Of a stretch of 64,000 nucleotides of DNA, positions 52,816 to 64,000 are shown piece by piece. Each line of letters starts with the position of its first letter. Position 1 is the stretch's first letter. A model generated the notes under the pieces. It did no database searches and was not told where the DNA came from. It saw only the letters and a program-made list of their open reading frames with translations. The DNA is taken from the NCBI RefSeq assembly GCF_009727055.1, contig NC_052349.1:36903620-36967619 (forward strand), written 5' to 3'. A program made the translations under genes and the position numbers. This DNA comes from Benincasa hispida (Eukaryota; Streptophyta; Magnoliopsida; Cucurbitales; Cucurbitaceae).

Positions 52816-53128
52816 CTTTCGATTATAACTTCTCATTGCAAACATTCAATTTTGATAACTGTGTCTTTTGTTATATAAGACATATGAAAATTTTCAATGT
52901 TACAATTATCTTAAACATGTGAAATATAGTTAACATGAATGTGTACGACCAATAGATCTAATGTTCTCCTCTTATTCTGTATTGTTGAACTAAAAGACAA
53001 ATGTGTGAATGGTTCAAGTTGTTTCACTCAAAATTCTCTTATTTGTCTATTTTGTACACTATCTAAAATGTCTAAGATTAATGATTTCATAAAAGAGTGT
53101 AAAATAAATTCCAAACATATATTTAAAG
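52816..53128. other. AT-rich flank
   Basis: Nothing recognised; the open frame 52939-53160 runs into the SINE tail and is not convincing. Confidence 0.4.
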
Positions 53129-53216
53129 TTTTTTTTTTTTTTTTTTTGGGTGGAGATTGAATCTGTGGCCTCACATTTAATAGTACAAACACTATATTAG
53201 GGTCGATAACTCAAAA
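53129..53216 (-). mobile_element. SINE-like element with A tail
   Basis: On the minus strand a B-box-like AGATTCAATCTCC is followed by a long A tail (T run 53129-53147). The flanks ATATTTAAAG (53119-53128) and ATATTTAAG (53217-53225) form a near-perfect direct repeat. It resembles the SINE at 35599, though the A-box part is more diverged. Confidence 0.6.
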
Positions 53217-54714
53217 ATATTTAAGTTTAATTCAAAATCAAATTATAAATTTAATCCATCAACTTTTAAATGGGTGTCCAAAAGGCTTTTGATCTATTTA
53301 AAAAAAAAATCCAATAAATCCTTAGACTTATAATTTTGTGTCTAATATATCTCTTATTTAATTATTTGAAACTTCTAAAATTTATTTGACTTTTAATTAG
53401 AAAGTTGAGTTTTATGTTTAATTGATGAATAATATTTCAATTTCATATCTATTAGATTAGTAAATTGTAAAATATGATCAATAATTGTCAAGATCTTTAA
53501 ACTTAAAGTGAGTTCAAGAAGCTAATAGATTATTTAAGTAGATAGACTTTTTGAACACACAAAATTAACAAGTTTAAGAACTTACTAAAGTTTTGATAGT
53601 TGATTAGACTCAAATTTCAAAGTTTAGAAATTAGACCTATAATTTAACTTTAATACAAAGTACTTTAGTACTTTTACCATTCCCAATGTCATGTCAATCT
53701 TATTCTAGTCATTCATGTTGTGTGTGTAAGAATTCTTCTTTCATTTTAACTCTTTATTTGTTTTTACACACCTCAAACATATGGTACACTTTGGCCTCTC
53801 GTGACATTCGATCAAATATCATACAATTTTAAAAGAAGCTTTATGAAAAAAAAAAAAGTATTAAGAGAGATAAAAGAAAAAAGTTTCAAAAGGGATTATT
53901 GTATATAGACTTTTGTGAAGTCAAAAAGCACATATAGCAAAAATTTTATTAATTGATTTGTCCCACCTATAACGGGGCATTTGGGTGCTCCACATATGAT
54001 ATCAATTGATTTTTTTTACTTAGAAACACATGAGGTTGATTTTTTCAGGAATAATATTATTTGAATAGAGGATGGTGAGGGAAACTGAAACAAAATGGTC
54101 TAGTTAAAGTATTACTATATATGCTTAGTATAAGAAAAAATATACTTTCAATGATGCATAAAACGCATTGCTAAAAGTCGAAAAATGCCGCTAAAAGTAT
54201 TAGCAACGTCTATCGCTATCTACATCTCTATAGCCATGTAGTTGTAGGTTTAAATAATAAACTCATTGTACGCCGCTAAAAAATAATATTCACCAATGTT
54301 CATGCATTATTAAAAGTTTATTTTTACCACAAACAATATGTTATTATTTGTTCGGCGTAGTGACATATTAGGCATGTCTCTAAAAGTGCATTTTCAACAA
54401 GTAAGCTTGTTGCTAACTATGTATTCTTGGTCGTTGCCAACCTTTATTGTGATATGAGTAGATATTACTGAAAGTCATTTTTAATTAAAAAATAACATCA
54501 ATTTGATACGTAAAACTATTAAAAATTTGAAATATAATAATCTTTGAAATAAATTAAAAATAAAATAAAAGTAAATTTTCTTGGAGGGACTCTCACTTGT
54601 TCTTAATAAACTAAACAAAAAGGTAATTAGTAATTTTGATAATCAATAAAAAAATTATCATTATTATGGATAATTGATCTACATAATACACTTTAAAAGA
54701 TAAAACTATAATGA

Positions 54715-54910
54715 ATTAACAAAACTATTAGGTATATTTTTAACTATAGCAAAATATCATTATCTATCACGACATCTATCAATGTGTCAGTAACAGACAT
54801 TAATAGATATCTATTAATTTCTATTATTGATAGATAGTGATATTTTCCTATATTTATAAATAAGTTGACTCATTTTCTAATATTTAAAAACAATGGTTGA
54901 AATATTAATC
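54715..54910. repeat. TATCACTGATAG repeat, copy 2
   Basis: Shows AGCAAAATATCATTATCTAT, TATTGATAGATAGTGATATT, then TATATTTATAAATAAGTTGA and CTCATTTTC at the right edge, as in copy 1. Confidence 0.6.
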
Positions 54911-55979
54911 TATTATAATTATAGTCATGTTGTCCCTACTCAATCTTGAAGTATTTAAATTGGATTGTTATTTGGATCATTTGTTGAATTTTTGTTTAAA
55001 AAAATAGAGAAAAGGTTAATTTCTTAAAACATTTATTTACTTATTTTTAAGTATTAAATTAAAATAATTAATAGGTAAATATCAAGTTTTATTTTATTAA
55101 AAAGTATTTAAAAACTAACCGTAACTGTTTCTTTTTTTATTTTTTATTTTTAAAATTAAAATTTTTTTTCGTACAATTTCTTTACCAAGAGTTTCATCAT
55201 TCTTAACTAAACACTTCGATTATTAGCTAAATTCAAAAAATAGAAACAAAACATGTTTTTTTTTAAAAAAAAATACTTTTTTTATTATTTTTTTATCAAG
55301 AGTTCCATCATTCTTAACTAAACATTTCAATTATTAGCTAAATTCAAAAAAATAGAAACAAACAATTTTATTTTTTTTAAATAATACTTTTTTTTTAATT
55401 TCTTAGAATACTCTTACAAAGTATTGATAACAAAAAAAGTTTAAATATTGCATTGCAAATATATATAGAGATAGTGCATATTGTTTAGGTACAATCTTCT
55501 TTGGTACATTTTTTTAAAAAATAAACTATACAGGTTTCGTAAAGATGGATGCGGTCCAATAACATTTCTAATTATAAAGAAATATTTTAGTAAACAATAA
55601 GTTTAAATTTATTTATTTTTTAAAGAGGCTTATTGTTCTACTTAAATCTATATCTATTTTGATTCTTGATACTAAATTTATAATATTATATTTACATATT
55701 TAAAATTGTAAATATTTCACTTTAATTTTTGTAGTTTGATTTTTATTTTTTTCCACAAAAACATATCTATTGCAAATCTTGAATACTAAAGTTATGAAAG
55801 ATGACATCGAAAGTTGAAATCCACACAATGCAAGTCATTAGTAGAAATTTAATGATATAGATGCCTAAAATATTCTTTTTGTGCAAAATAATTCAATAAC
55901 AAAAATAACATGAGAACTAAAACAAAACTATATAAATAAATAGTAACTAAAAATTAGTTATGATGGTTTGAGAACTCAA

Positions 55980-56150
55980 ACAAACAAAATATAACAAAAT
56001 CGTCTATCAGTGATAGACTACTATCATCTATCAGTGATGATGTCTATTAGTGTCTATCAGTGATAGATAATGATAGATTATTATCGTCTATCAATATCTA
56101 CCACTGATTTTTGCTATATTTGAGAATATTTTCAGCAGTTTTGTCATGTA
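55980..56150. repeat. TATCACTGATAG repeat, copy 3
   Basis: Contains TCTATCAGTGATAGACTA, GTGTCTATCAGTGATAGAT and other inverted words. Its right edge TTGCTATATTTGAGAATATT then TTTTCAGCAGTTTTGTCAT is shared with copies 4 and 5. Confidence 0.65.
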
Positions 56151-56613
56151 TATGTGTATTAAATATACAGGAAATAGGGAAAGGACAGATTTGGCCTCTA
56201 ATAATTAAGAAGTGCATAGAAGAATATGCATATGGGTTGTTGATGGAGAGACGCCCTCACACACCCATATGATAAAAGTATAAAGTAATGACAATATTTT
56301 ATACATATTCCTCTGAGTAATACTTCTCAAAGAATATATTGGAGAATGAAAGTCTCCTGGATTATGCCCCCACCATTTGACTCTCTCTCTCTCTCACTCT
56401 TGTAGGGTCAAACCAGCTGCATTCAACCTCTCTAAACAGCTGTCTCCCTCAATAATATCTGTTCTTTTAAAATACATATTTATGAATATTTACTTTTCAA
56501 TTTGGCCCCACTTGTTTCATGTATGTTAATGCAACAATGGGAAACCCTAGAACCAAAAAGTCTGGAAAATGAGTAAATCATCTTTCTTCATTTCAAATTC
56601 AAAGAAAAGCAAA

Positions 56614-56721
56614 ATGGAAAGGTCCTTGGTTCTGATTCTCTGCTTCTCAGTTTTGGTCTCTTGTCATGTTCCCCTCATCCAATGCTTTCTTTTTTTAAAA
56701 AAAAAAAAAAAAACCAAATAA
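56614..56721 (+). CDS. possible small secreted peptide or first exon
   Basis: 35 codons: MERSLVLILCFSVLVSC, then HVPLIQC and a lysine run from an A tract. The start has the form of a signal peptide: one basic residue, a hydrophobic core of about 14 residues, small residues after it. The upstream 400 bases are less AT-rich, with CT tracts, as in plant promoters. The frame ends in an A run that looks like slippage or a repeat insertion, so this may be a first exon whose remainder is lost. No family was recognised. Confidence 0.25.
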   Translation: MERSLVLILCFSVLVSCHVPLIQCFLFLKKKKKTK

Positions 56722-58344
56722 ATAAAGGTACACTCTATAATCAAAGAAGGCTCCTCTCTTTACAAAAAGCGATTTTCATATTCTTTCTGATCTCTCTCTA
56801 TTGTGGTGTTATCAGTTATGAACGTGTGACCTTAATTATTGGCCCAACCTTAAAGTTCATAGGGTGACTTTTATTTTTCTATTTCATTTTAGTTGAGATT
56901 TTTGTTCACATGGTTTAGAGTTTTCATGTTTTTTAGGATATAGTTGAAATGCATTTTCAAGTGTTTAATTTTAAAAATAATTAGAGCGTTTGGTAATCGC
57001 TCAAAATAGCTTTCGAATTGTATTTTCAATGATTTTTGTCAAATAAAAATGAATCTTTTAAAAAAATATTTTTTTCTCAAATTAATCCAAATGAACCCTA
57101 TGTAACCTTTCTCGTACTAATTTTTGTTTTACTCAATTTATAAGTGGGTGACAATTTAAATCACATTTCTATATTTTGGTTGATATTTTACGAGAGAGAT
57201 GATATAAAACTCTAGCTAATGTAATTTTTTATTTGTTACAGTTCATTGTCGAATATTAGACGTATCAATATTTTTTATACATTGACTAGCCAAAGATACT
57301 GATTTAGATTTTAGGTGTATAGTTGAGGAAGACCTTTGTATCCTCATTTTGGTTGTAGATCATTTGTTAAAAGGAAACATTATTAAGCTAGTGAATTTGG
57401 TTTAATCCCTTCCTTCTCTATCATTTTTATTCTAACAATTTTATATGATCTTGATACTTTGTTATTGTTATTAATTTTTGATAAATGGGTTGGCTTTAAT
57501 TCATGCAAAACTTGGACAAGAGAACTTGCATCCACCTACACGTACTTCAACAATAAATTTGTAAATTGAAAAAATAGGTGACATACAAAACAGAAAGAAT
57601 TAAACATTTGTGTGAGATTTGTCACATCAACTCTGATGCTAAATTATAGTTTCGAAAATATAGTGAGGGTTTAGAGAATAAGGAACTACGTCATCTTCAA
57701 TAAGTGAGAATAATAAGGCATTTATTTGATGGTTAACCTAGAGTTTTTCATTTTTTTTGCATAGATAAGATCCGAAGAGCTTGAATTTTTGGATTAACCA
57801 AGGACTTCTTGGCTAGGAGTATGAAAGAAGCATGCCCCATGAGGTGAAAAACTTTGGTAATTAGGTCTAAACTTGTTTTCATTTTGAAATTGTCTCTTAA
57901 ATCCAAACTTACTTATAATCACTTTTATAATTATTTTGTTTAGGGTACTGATAAGGTGCAGCGTAATCTGCATCTATTCTCATTCTCATCGCAGTCTTTT
58001 ATTGGGTTTTGTCTTAGCTGCATGAGAGGTTGTTGTTTCTTTTGTTTAGTCTTCTTCTTTATTATTGTTATTATTATAAAAAATCATCTTTCCATAATTA
58101 TGTAAAATCTGAAAGAGATCGAAAAAAAAAGAAAAAGAAAAAGAGGAACAGTACACACTGAAAATAATGTTTCAAAATATCAAATCTTTACCATTATTAA
58201 TTTCTGCAAGGCGATTCTTGATCACATCACACATCATGTCTGATGCCAATTGAAAAGAAGTTCCCTTTAGACTGTGGCGTTTGTTTCTCTTCCACACAAG
58301 AAAACAGTTGTTTTGTCACATATATCTCATATTCATCTGAAAAT
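56722..58344. other. AT-rich intergenic DNA
   Basis: No gene or known repeat recognised, except a short coding-like stretch on the minus strand at 58180-58330, listed separately. Confidence 0.45.
58180..58330 (-). other. coding-like fragment of unknown identity
   Basis: One minus-strand frame reads NCFLVWKRNKRHSLKG, then TSFQLASDMMCDVIKNRL and AEINNGKDLIF before a stop. The amino-acid mix is more protein-like than that of the surrounding AT-rich DNA. It is not recognised; it could be an exon relic or chance. Confidence 0.2.
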
Positions 58345-58570
58345 AGGCGTGTTTTCAAATTTAGCTAAGTAAGTTAATTTGTAAATATAGCAAAATGTCA
58401 TTTCTATCACTTGATAAATAGTGATAGACAGTGATAGATTACTATCATCTATCATTGATAGACACTCATAGATATCTATCAGTGTCTGTTACTATCTATC
58501 ACTGATAGACAACGACATTTTATTATATTCGAAATATTTCCTACAAGTTTGTCATTTAAAATAATTGCCC
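58345..58570. repeat. TATCACTGATAG repeat, copy 4
   Basis: Left edge AAATATAGCAAAATGTCAT. Core with GATAGTGATAG-like, ATCATTGATAGACAC and CTATCACTGATAGACAAC words. Right edge TTATATTCGAAATATTTCC then CAAGTTTGTCATTTAAAATA. Confidence 0.7.
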
Positions 58571-58735
58571 AAATATACACTCTAACATTACCAATATTTC
58601 TTCATCTTTGACTCTATTATGTCTATAAAATAATTATATGCCTATTTCATAACATTATCTTTTGTTTCTATTTTTATAGAATATATATTTTGTATGGATG
58701 AGATATCTTTATTTTGTATTTTGTTTCAACCTAAC

Positions 58736-59098
58736 TGTTGAAATACCTTGAATCTATTTGCTAGTGCTTTGAACAACTTCGTATGGAGGTCTCGCTGGTG
58801 GGGATTCGGGGGCAACGTCCCCGAAACCTATTTAGATTTTGTTTTCAGCATATTTATTTATTTGTAGTTATTTATGATTTTGACCCTAGGGTTTAGAGTA
58901 GTGCACTATATAAACTCTCTAACCCTAGAGGTGCCGTTTTGATGTAATTTTGAAAACATTCTCTCAAATAATATTGTTCTTCCTCTACCCGTGGATGTAG
59001 CTAACATACTATTAGTGAACCACGTATATCTGTGTGTTGATCTTCCTTATCTCTATATTCCTTTTTGTGTTCTTTAATTGTTGATTTCACAAACAACA
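58736..59098 (+). mobile_element. short solo LTR-like repeat, copy 2
   Basis: Starts TGTTGAAATACCTTG and ends TTTCACAAACAACA, giving TGTTG...CAACA inverted ends, about 363 bases. TATA box CTATATAAA at 58906-58914. It contains about 38 bases (GGGGATTCGGGGGCAACGTC region, 58799-58836) absent from copy 1 at 37380. No clear target duplication. Confidence 0.6.
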
Positions 59099-60279
59099 TA
59101 TAATTATGTATGATAAAAAAAGTTGGCTAAAGTTAAAATCTTTACTTGAGAAAATGAAATGAATCGGTGATAAGGAATGTGTGAGAAAACTAACGCAATA
59201 TATAGTATAAAAAGAAACCTAAAATATATATATTATATATATAATAATAATTATGCATACGTACGTACATACATAGTATTCAAAATTTGAATTGAATTTT
59301 GAAAATACATTTAGAAAGCCAATAATTTAAAAAAATGGCAAAATAAAAAATGTGAGCATCTACTAAATGACAGATAAATTACCAATGTCGTTGGTGTAAT
59401 CGGCAGTTATCCTGATGAGACCAATATCGGCGTTGAAGAGATGTCCTGAGAATTTAGCCGATGACATGTAATTTGTCGAGATATTTAATCTCGATGAATT
59501 TTTGGACTATTGCTGACAGGTTTATATGTTGGGAAGTATTTATAAACTTTAATTTTTTTAAAAGGTTAAAAAAAAAAATCATCCAACAATTATCAAACCC
59601 AATCTTAATTATTATCCTACTGAAATCACACTATATGAATCGGTCACAAAGGTCTTAATTTAATTACCTTTGGAAGATCCGAATATGTTCAAAGACATCT
59701 TTTATTGTCGGATTTTGCAAAGAAATGTAATAAAAACATGCATTGTGGTGCTATGAACACAGAACTGCACAAACCGACATTAATTTAAAATTGACAAAAA
59801 AAAAAAAAAGAAAAATACAAATTAATATTCATAAGGTCAATTAAATTAAAAAGAAAAAAAAATTGCATGAAATTAATTTCTTTATGGAAATTAAATGGAC
59901 AATACGCATGTGTTTGCCCATTACTTCATGATTGTTGATATTCAATTCGATTGAAAGAATTAAACTGACAAGAATTTTGAAGTAATTCTCATAAAAGTTT
60001 TTTTGTCCATTTTTAATCATTTAGGACCATTCCATCTAACTAAATAAAAAATAAGAAATAATAATCATTCAGGGACCATTGTATTAACTACTTTGTTTTT
60101 GTTTTTATTTTCTTAATTTATGAATCTATGAAATATTTATTTTGTAACTTTTTAGAATTTGAGTCAAATTTAATCAACTATAAAAGTTACAAGAACAAGG
60201 AAAAAAAAGGAGAATTTAATGGTACTCTTGAATTTGTCATGGTGATTATTTTTTTTTAGTTATTTTCACATATGAAAAA
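59099..60279. other. AT-rich intergenic DNA
   Basis: TA/TAA/GTAC microsatellite-like tract at 59222-59275. The one GC-richer stretch, 59345-59480, is listed separately. Otherwise nothing recognised. Confidence 0.45.
59363..59476 (-). other. possible exon relic of unknown identity
   Basis: One minus-strand frame reads SSAKFSGHLFNADIGLIRIT, then ADYTNDIGNLSVI, inside an otherwise very AT-rich region. It is protein-like in composition and locally GC-richer. No start, stop or splice site could be fixed. Not recognised. Confidence 0.25.
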
Positions 60280-60580
60280 GTGAGTAAAGTTATTTATAAA
60301 AATTGTAAAATATTATTTTCTATCCGTGATAGACATTGATAATGGATATTGATAGACATTTATCAATGTTAGATATTGACAGATGTCGACCAATTTCTAT
60401 TACTATACACAATGACATTTTGTTATATTTCAAAATATTTCCAACATTTTTATCATTCAAAATAATTACTCTTAATTTATAGTCTAAACGTGATTTTAGT
60501 AAATTTAGGTTTGATAGACAGTGACGTTTGCCATATTTGAAGATATTTCTAGCAGTTTTGCCATTTAAAACAATTACCCT
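60280..60580. repeat. TATCACTGATAG repeat, copy 5 plus partial copy
   Basis: 60280-60475 has a diverged core (ATCCGTGATAGACATTGATA) and the shared right edge TTGTTATATTTCAAAATATT then CATTCAAAATAATTAC. 60478-60627 holds a tandem duplication of about 109 bases (TAGTCTAAAC..GA.TTTAGTAAATTTAGG at 60481 and 60590), with a second, shorter copy of the right edge at 60525-60585. Confidence 0.6.
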
Positions 60581-60627
60581 TAATTTTTAGTCTAAACTTG
60601 AGTTTAGTAAATTTAGGTTTATGATAT

Positions 60628-61799
60628 TTGAGATTGAAAGGTTTGATTTTGTGTAATTTATGTTTAGGATATGGAAAAATCAAACATAATGTCGCTATTA
60701 GAAAAACTTTTAATATTTAGAATATATGAGATGATTTGAATGACTTTTAAAAATAATTAGAGTTGTCCTAAATTCCTAACCACCAGCCTCTCAAACTTAT
60801 TTTATTATAGCTGGTGAATTTTGAAGTGTTTGTTTTAATCAAAAGATTTTGTAGCCTCTTTTTCAATTCTAAAAATGTTCTATTCATTTCAAAACTCAAC
60901 AACCCCTATTATCTCATGCATTATTTAGTCATCAAATAAATGAAAAATAAAAAGGATATTACTCTATTATCTCATGCATCCCTCAATTTCTTTTTTAGTG
61001 ACAATAAGTCAACAACAATGATACAAAGTTTTTGTAGACTAAAATAAAACGTTTAAGGTTTATTAAATAAACCATTCATTAAAAAAAAAGAAAAAAAAGT
61101 TAGAAGTAGATAATAAAACAAAGAAACTCACGAAGAAGTAGATAATTAAACAAAGAAACTCATGGATAAATAAATTACAAACACTCCTCTCATCTATGGA
61201 TTTCTTTGTTTTGTTATCTGCCTACATATATTTTCAAAATTCAAAGTAAGTTTTGTAAATTAAAATAAAAAATAAAAAACGTTTTTTTTTTTTTTTTTGA
61301 AATTTTGCTAATAATTCAATCAATTTTTTCATAATAAAAAATGAAAAACATTTTAAAGAAACGATAAAAAGAACATAGTTTTAGAAAACTAAGGAGGTAT
61401 TTGGGACGAGAAAGAGAGTTATTTAATCAAGGAGTCCATAATGTAAGAAGTTAGTAAGTCATGTAATTAATATTTTTTTAGTCGTGAGATCTTTAAAAAC
61501 TCGTTGGATCAACAAAAGAGTACTGACATTACAACTATACTATTCCTTAACTTCTACTCGATCGAGTTAGTGCATGTATGGAAGTGATTTTAGAATTGCC
61601 AAAATCACTTTTTTAATTTTTAAAATGATATAAAAATACATTTTCAATCTCTCAAAATTAATCTAATATTAACGTTTACACTTTTAAATGCAATTTTCAT
61701 ATCAATTTTGATGGATTTAAAACATATGTCTCATAATGATTTTAAAAATAACAAAAGTGATTAACAATTTTAGAATTACTCCCAGACATGCCTTTAGAC
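60628..61799. other. AT-rich intergenic DNA
   Basis: No gene recognised. A short near-direct repeat lies at 61116-61180 (AAGTAGATAAT.AAACAAAGAA, twice). Confidence 0.45.
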
Positions 61800-62130
61800 C
61801 ATGGTATTAAATTTTCATCGACATGTCGATATTTTCATTGATATTTCCATATTTGCATGAGTTCGATATTTCTATTAAACCGTCGAAAAATACATGAAAC
61901 ACAAAAAAAAAAAAAAATGAGCATCAAAATGCCACTAACATAAATATAATATAAATAGTATATATGTTTACTTATTTGAAAATAATAAAATGTTTATTTA
62001 CTAATTTAAATTTATCTTTTAAACTTTTTATTTTTTTAATATATATTTTTTAAAAAAATATCCATCAAAATCGACATTTTATCAATATTTTCATCGAAAT
62101 TTTTAGTAAAATTAAAACCTCGATATGACA
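61800..62130. repeat. dispersed AT-rich repeat, copy 2 (no SINE)
   Basis: Matches both ends of 35400-35880 but lacks the SINE found there, so it acts as an unoccupied form of the repeat. Confidence 0.55.
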
Positions 62131-64000
62131 TTTTAAACCTTGCTTAGATATGACCTAAAAGTTAGGAAAGAAATATAAAATAATTAAGGTTAGGAGTTTT
62201 AGAATGGGATTAAGAAGAAAGTGATGGGTTATAGAAAGGAAATGAGGTCATTAAACATTGACACATGGAACAAAGTTGTAGGCTTGGTTTGAAGTTGACA
62301 AGAGAGAAGAGGAAGGCCCGTTGTTCAAAAAGAGAGAATAATAAATGCAAATGGAGCAGAAGGGAACAGAGTTTTTTTGGCAGAAGATGGGAAGGGAGTG
62401 ATGTGAACCATGAAGAAATGATTTTGTAATCGATTGCTTTATGATTGAAGAAGAAGGAAAAATAAATATATATATATAAAAAAAGTAAAACTTCTGCCTT
62501 GGGGAAAGAGAATGTGGGGCACCCCACCCCATAAGCCTCAAACTCTTGCTTTTTGTTTAAAGTCCTTCAATCTTTGCATTTTCTTTATATAATATTAAAC
62601 ATATTCATCAAGTATTAATTAAAATATAGCTTTTGGATTTGGTAGTTCGTTTAATATGGTATCAATTAAGTTGTTTTATCTGTAACTAAATTAGTTAAGA
62701 CATATACTTTCATGTAAAAGATTTTAAGATTTGGAATCTCTCTACTATCAAATGTTGTGGGTTGAATTTAACGAAAAAAAAACCATATTCGAAGAAACAA
62801 TATGATAAAATAGATTTCTCTTGATTTAATATTGATAATTATTGTACCTTCTGCAAATTTAGTGTTAATATATTGATAAAATATTCTATGTATGTAACCA
62901 ATTAGATTTGGTGTTGGGGGAATTTACAAATAACATGAAAATTTGAAGTAAATATTAAGTAATAAAGACATATATAATGGTGCGAGTATCACGCTCTCTT
63001 TTAGGAGATTCAAGTCATTTGCAGTGTTGTCGTATTTTTTTCTTATATATCAACTATTTGTGCAACAAATATCCTCTATCTTATCTTTTCTAGGATAGAA
63101 CAATCAAACTAAAACTTTATGTAGCTCAAGTTACTGTGCATTGAAAGGCTGAACTCAGAGCTCCACAACAAAGAATACCCTTTTTTGGGTAATTACTCTT
63201 AAAATAACAAAAGAGATAAAATTGTTATGGAATCAACAAATAAAGAAAACAAAAAAAATGTAAAGTAAAGCAAGAAATAATCAACAAAGAGATTTACATT
63301 GTTTACTAACAATATGTTAACTACATGCACAGGCAGAGGGAAAACAACTTGAGAGAATATAAAACAAATTACAGAGTAATGACATCTTTAGAGTTAGAGA
63401 GTTTATATACTACACTTTTCTAAATTATAGAGTTTAAATTGCCAAAAATGAATTGAAACTTAGGTTTTTGTATTGCTAAAAATGAATTCAAGTACGAGGG
63501 TAAGTGAGATTTGTATAGTTAATCATCTGAACGTCAGATATTAAATTCGAGGCATTTTGACAAAAATAAGTGAAAAAGATAAAAAGTGAAGGATGGTTTT
63601 TAAGGTACCTAAGGGTAGTGGGGGGTAGAGTGAGCTTTCACATCGTGCCTTGTTATGGGGACTGACCCATTAGAGGTGTTGACATTGTCCTTCACCAAAG
63701 TCGCCGACCCCCCCTATTGTCTCCTTCACATTTAATTAAAAGTTCTCTCTCTCACTTCAATATACACTCACATTTATGTCTCCCTTTCTCATTATTTTTA
63801 GTTTTAAGATCACGAAGATTCCAATATTTGATCAATAATGTATTTTTTAACCAAGTTGAGTTATGTCTAGATTCGTTCATTTGATCTCAATCAATATGTT
63901 AAACTTTTTTATGTCTTTCTTCTTGCTAGACATTATATCTTTATGTGTGAATATGTTAAAATATGTCTTTATGTTTCTTTTAAACACTCTCACACACACA
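62131..64000. other. AT-rich intergenic DNA, less AT-rich in two places
   Basis: 62210-62541 is open in two minus frames, both rich in Ser/Phe/Leu from CT tracts and without a domain; this could be a 5' UTR or promoter of a gene outside my recognition. 63600-63740 is GC-richer (GTGGGGGGTAGAGTGAGC). The window ends in a CA repeat. No gene can be supported. Confidence 0.4.

Larger units (their letters stand above)
53226..56560. other. AT-rich intergenic DNA with small repeats
   Basis: No gene recognised. It contains TATCACTGATAG copies 2 and 3 (listed) and a tandem pair at 55187-55275 and 55297-55390 (CATCATTCTTAACTAAACA and ATTATTAGCTAAATTC shared, period about 110). A less AT-rich stretch at 56200-56560 has a 9-base inverted repeat, CATATGGGT at 56228 and ACCCATATG at 56263, around a 26-base loop. 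Confidence 0.5.

Noticed and set aside
62210..62541. Two overlapping minus frames of about 100 residues
   Set aside because: Ser/Phe/Leu composition from CT tracts, no conserved motif; kept only as a possible UTR or promoter stretch.
1..64000. Host protein-coding, rRNA or known microRNA genes
   Set aside because: I looked for familiar domains, rRNA stretches and common plant microRNA sequences and found none I could support.

Overview
The window is plant nuclear DNA, AT-rich, with one 6-base N gap (7272-7277). It holds no intact host gene that I can recognise. It is a patchwork of decayed transposable elements followed by AT-rich intergenic DNA. The type of Athila-like gag and Copia gag-pol relics, and a family of short repeats built on TCTATCACTGATAGA, remind me of cucurbit genomes (Cucurbitaceae). 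That assignment is from memory and not from a search.

Layout. 1-16765: cluster of Athila-like Ty3/Gypsy relics on the + strand. Two related LTR families (here A and B) use the same type of primer-binding site (tRNA-Asp-like, TGGCGCCGTTG core). They carry three gag copies and two copies of a second ORF (lysine/glutamate-rich coiled-coil part plus a 'putative plant transposon protein' domain). No protease, reverse transcriptase, RNase H or integrase lies anywhere between gag and the second ORF, so the best preserved unit (LTR 4155-5359, gag, ORF2, LTR 12634-14147) looks like a pol-less, non-autonomous Athila derivative. 16766-28228: jumbled Copia and Gypsy relics in both orientations: a minus LTR with PBS (18894-20268), an internally deleted Copia gag-pol (20269-22735, +) with its 3' LTR (22855 to about 24800), and a minus-strand Gypsy gag with PBS and long LTR (24853-28228). 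An unusual motif, CGATCGYTTAG, recurs in two places here. 28229-46749: AT-rich intergenic DNA with microsatellites, a SINE with perfect target duplication, a hAT-like element holding a degenerate minisatellite, a short solo LTR, a CACTA end, a LINE-like tail and a MULE exon. 46750-52815: a second Copia element on the minus strand, with both LTRs and a near-perfect target duplication. Its left LTR is interrupted by a solo family-A LTR, and its coding part is broken at a 38-bp palindrome made of two inverted Tn5 mosaic ends, which is a sequencing-library artefact. 52816-64000: AT-rich intergenic DNA with another SINE, more copies of the TATCACTGATAG repeat, a second short LTR and a few short unidentified coding-like stretches.

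How the parts work together: nothing here forms a working pathway. The elements are layered (solo LTR inside a Copia LTR, SINE inside an older repeat, LTR inside a hAT-like element), so relative ages can be read. Each coding relic has stops or frameshifts. The points most worth checking are the Tn5 adapter artefact, the pol-less gag plus ORF2 architecture, the CGATCGYTTAG motif arrays and the TATCACTGATAG repeat family.
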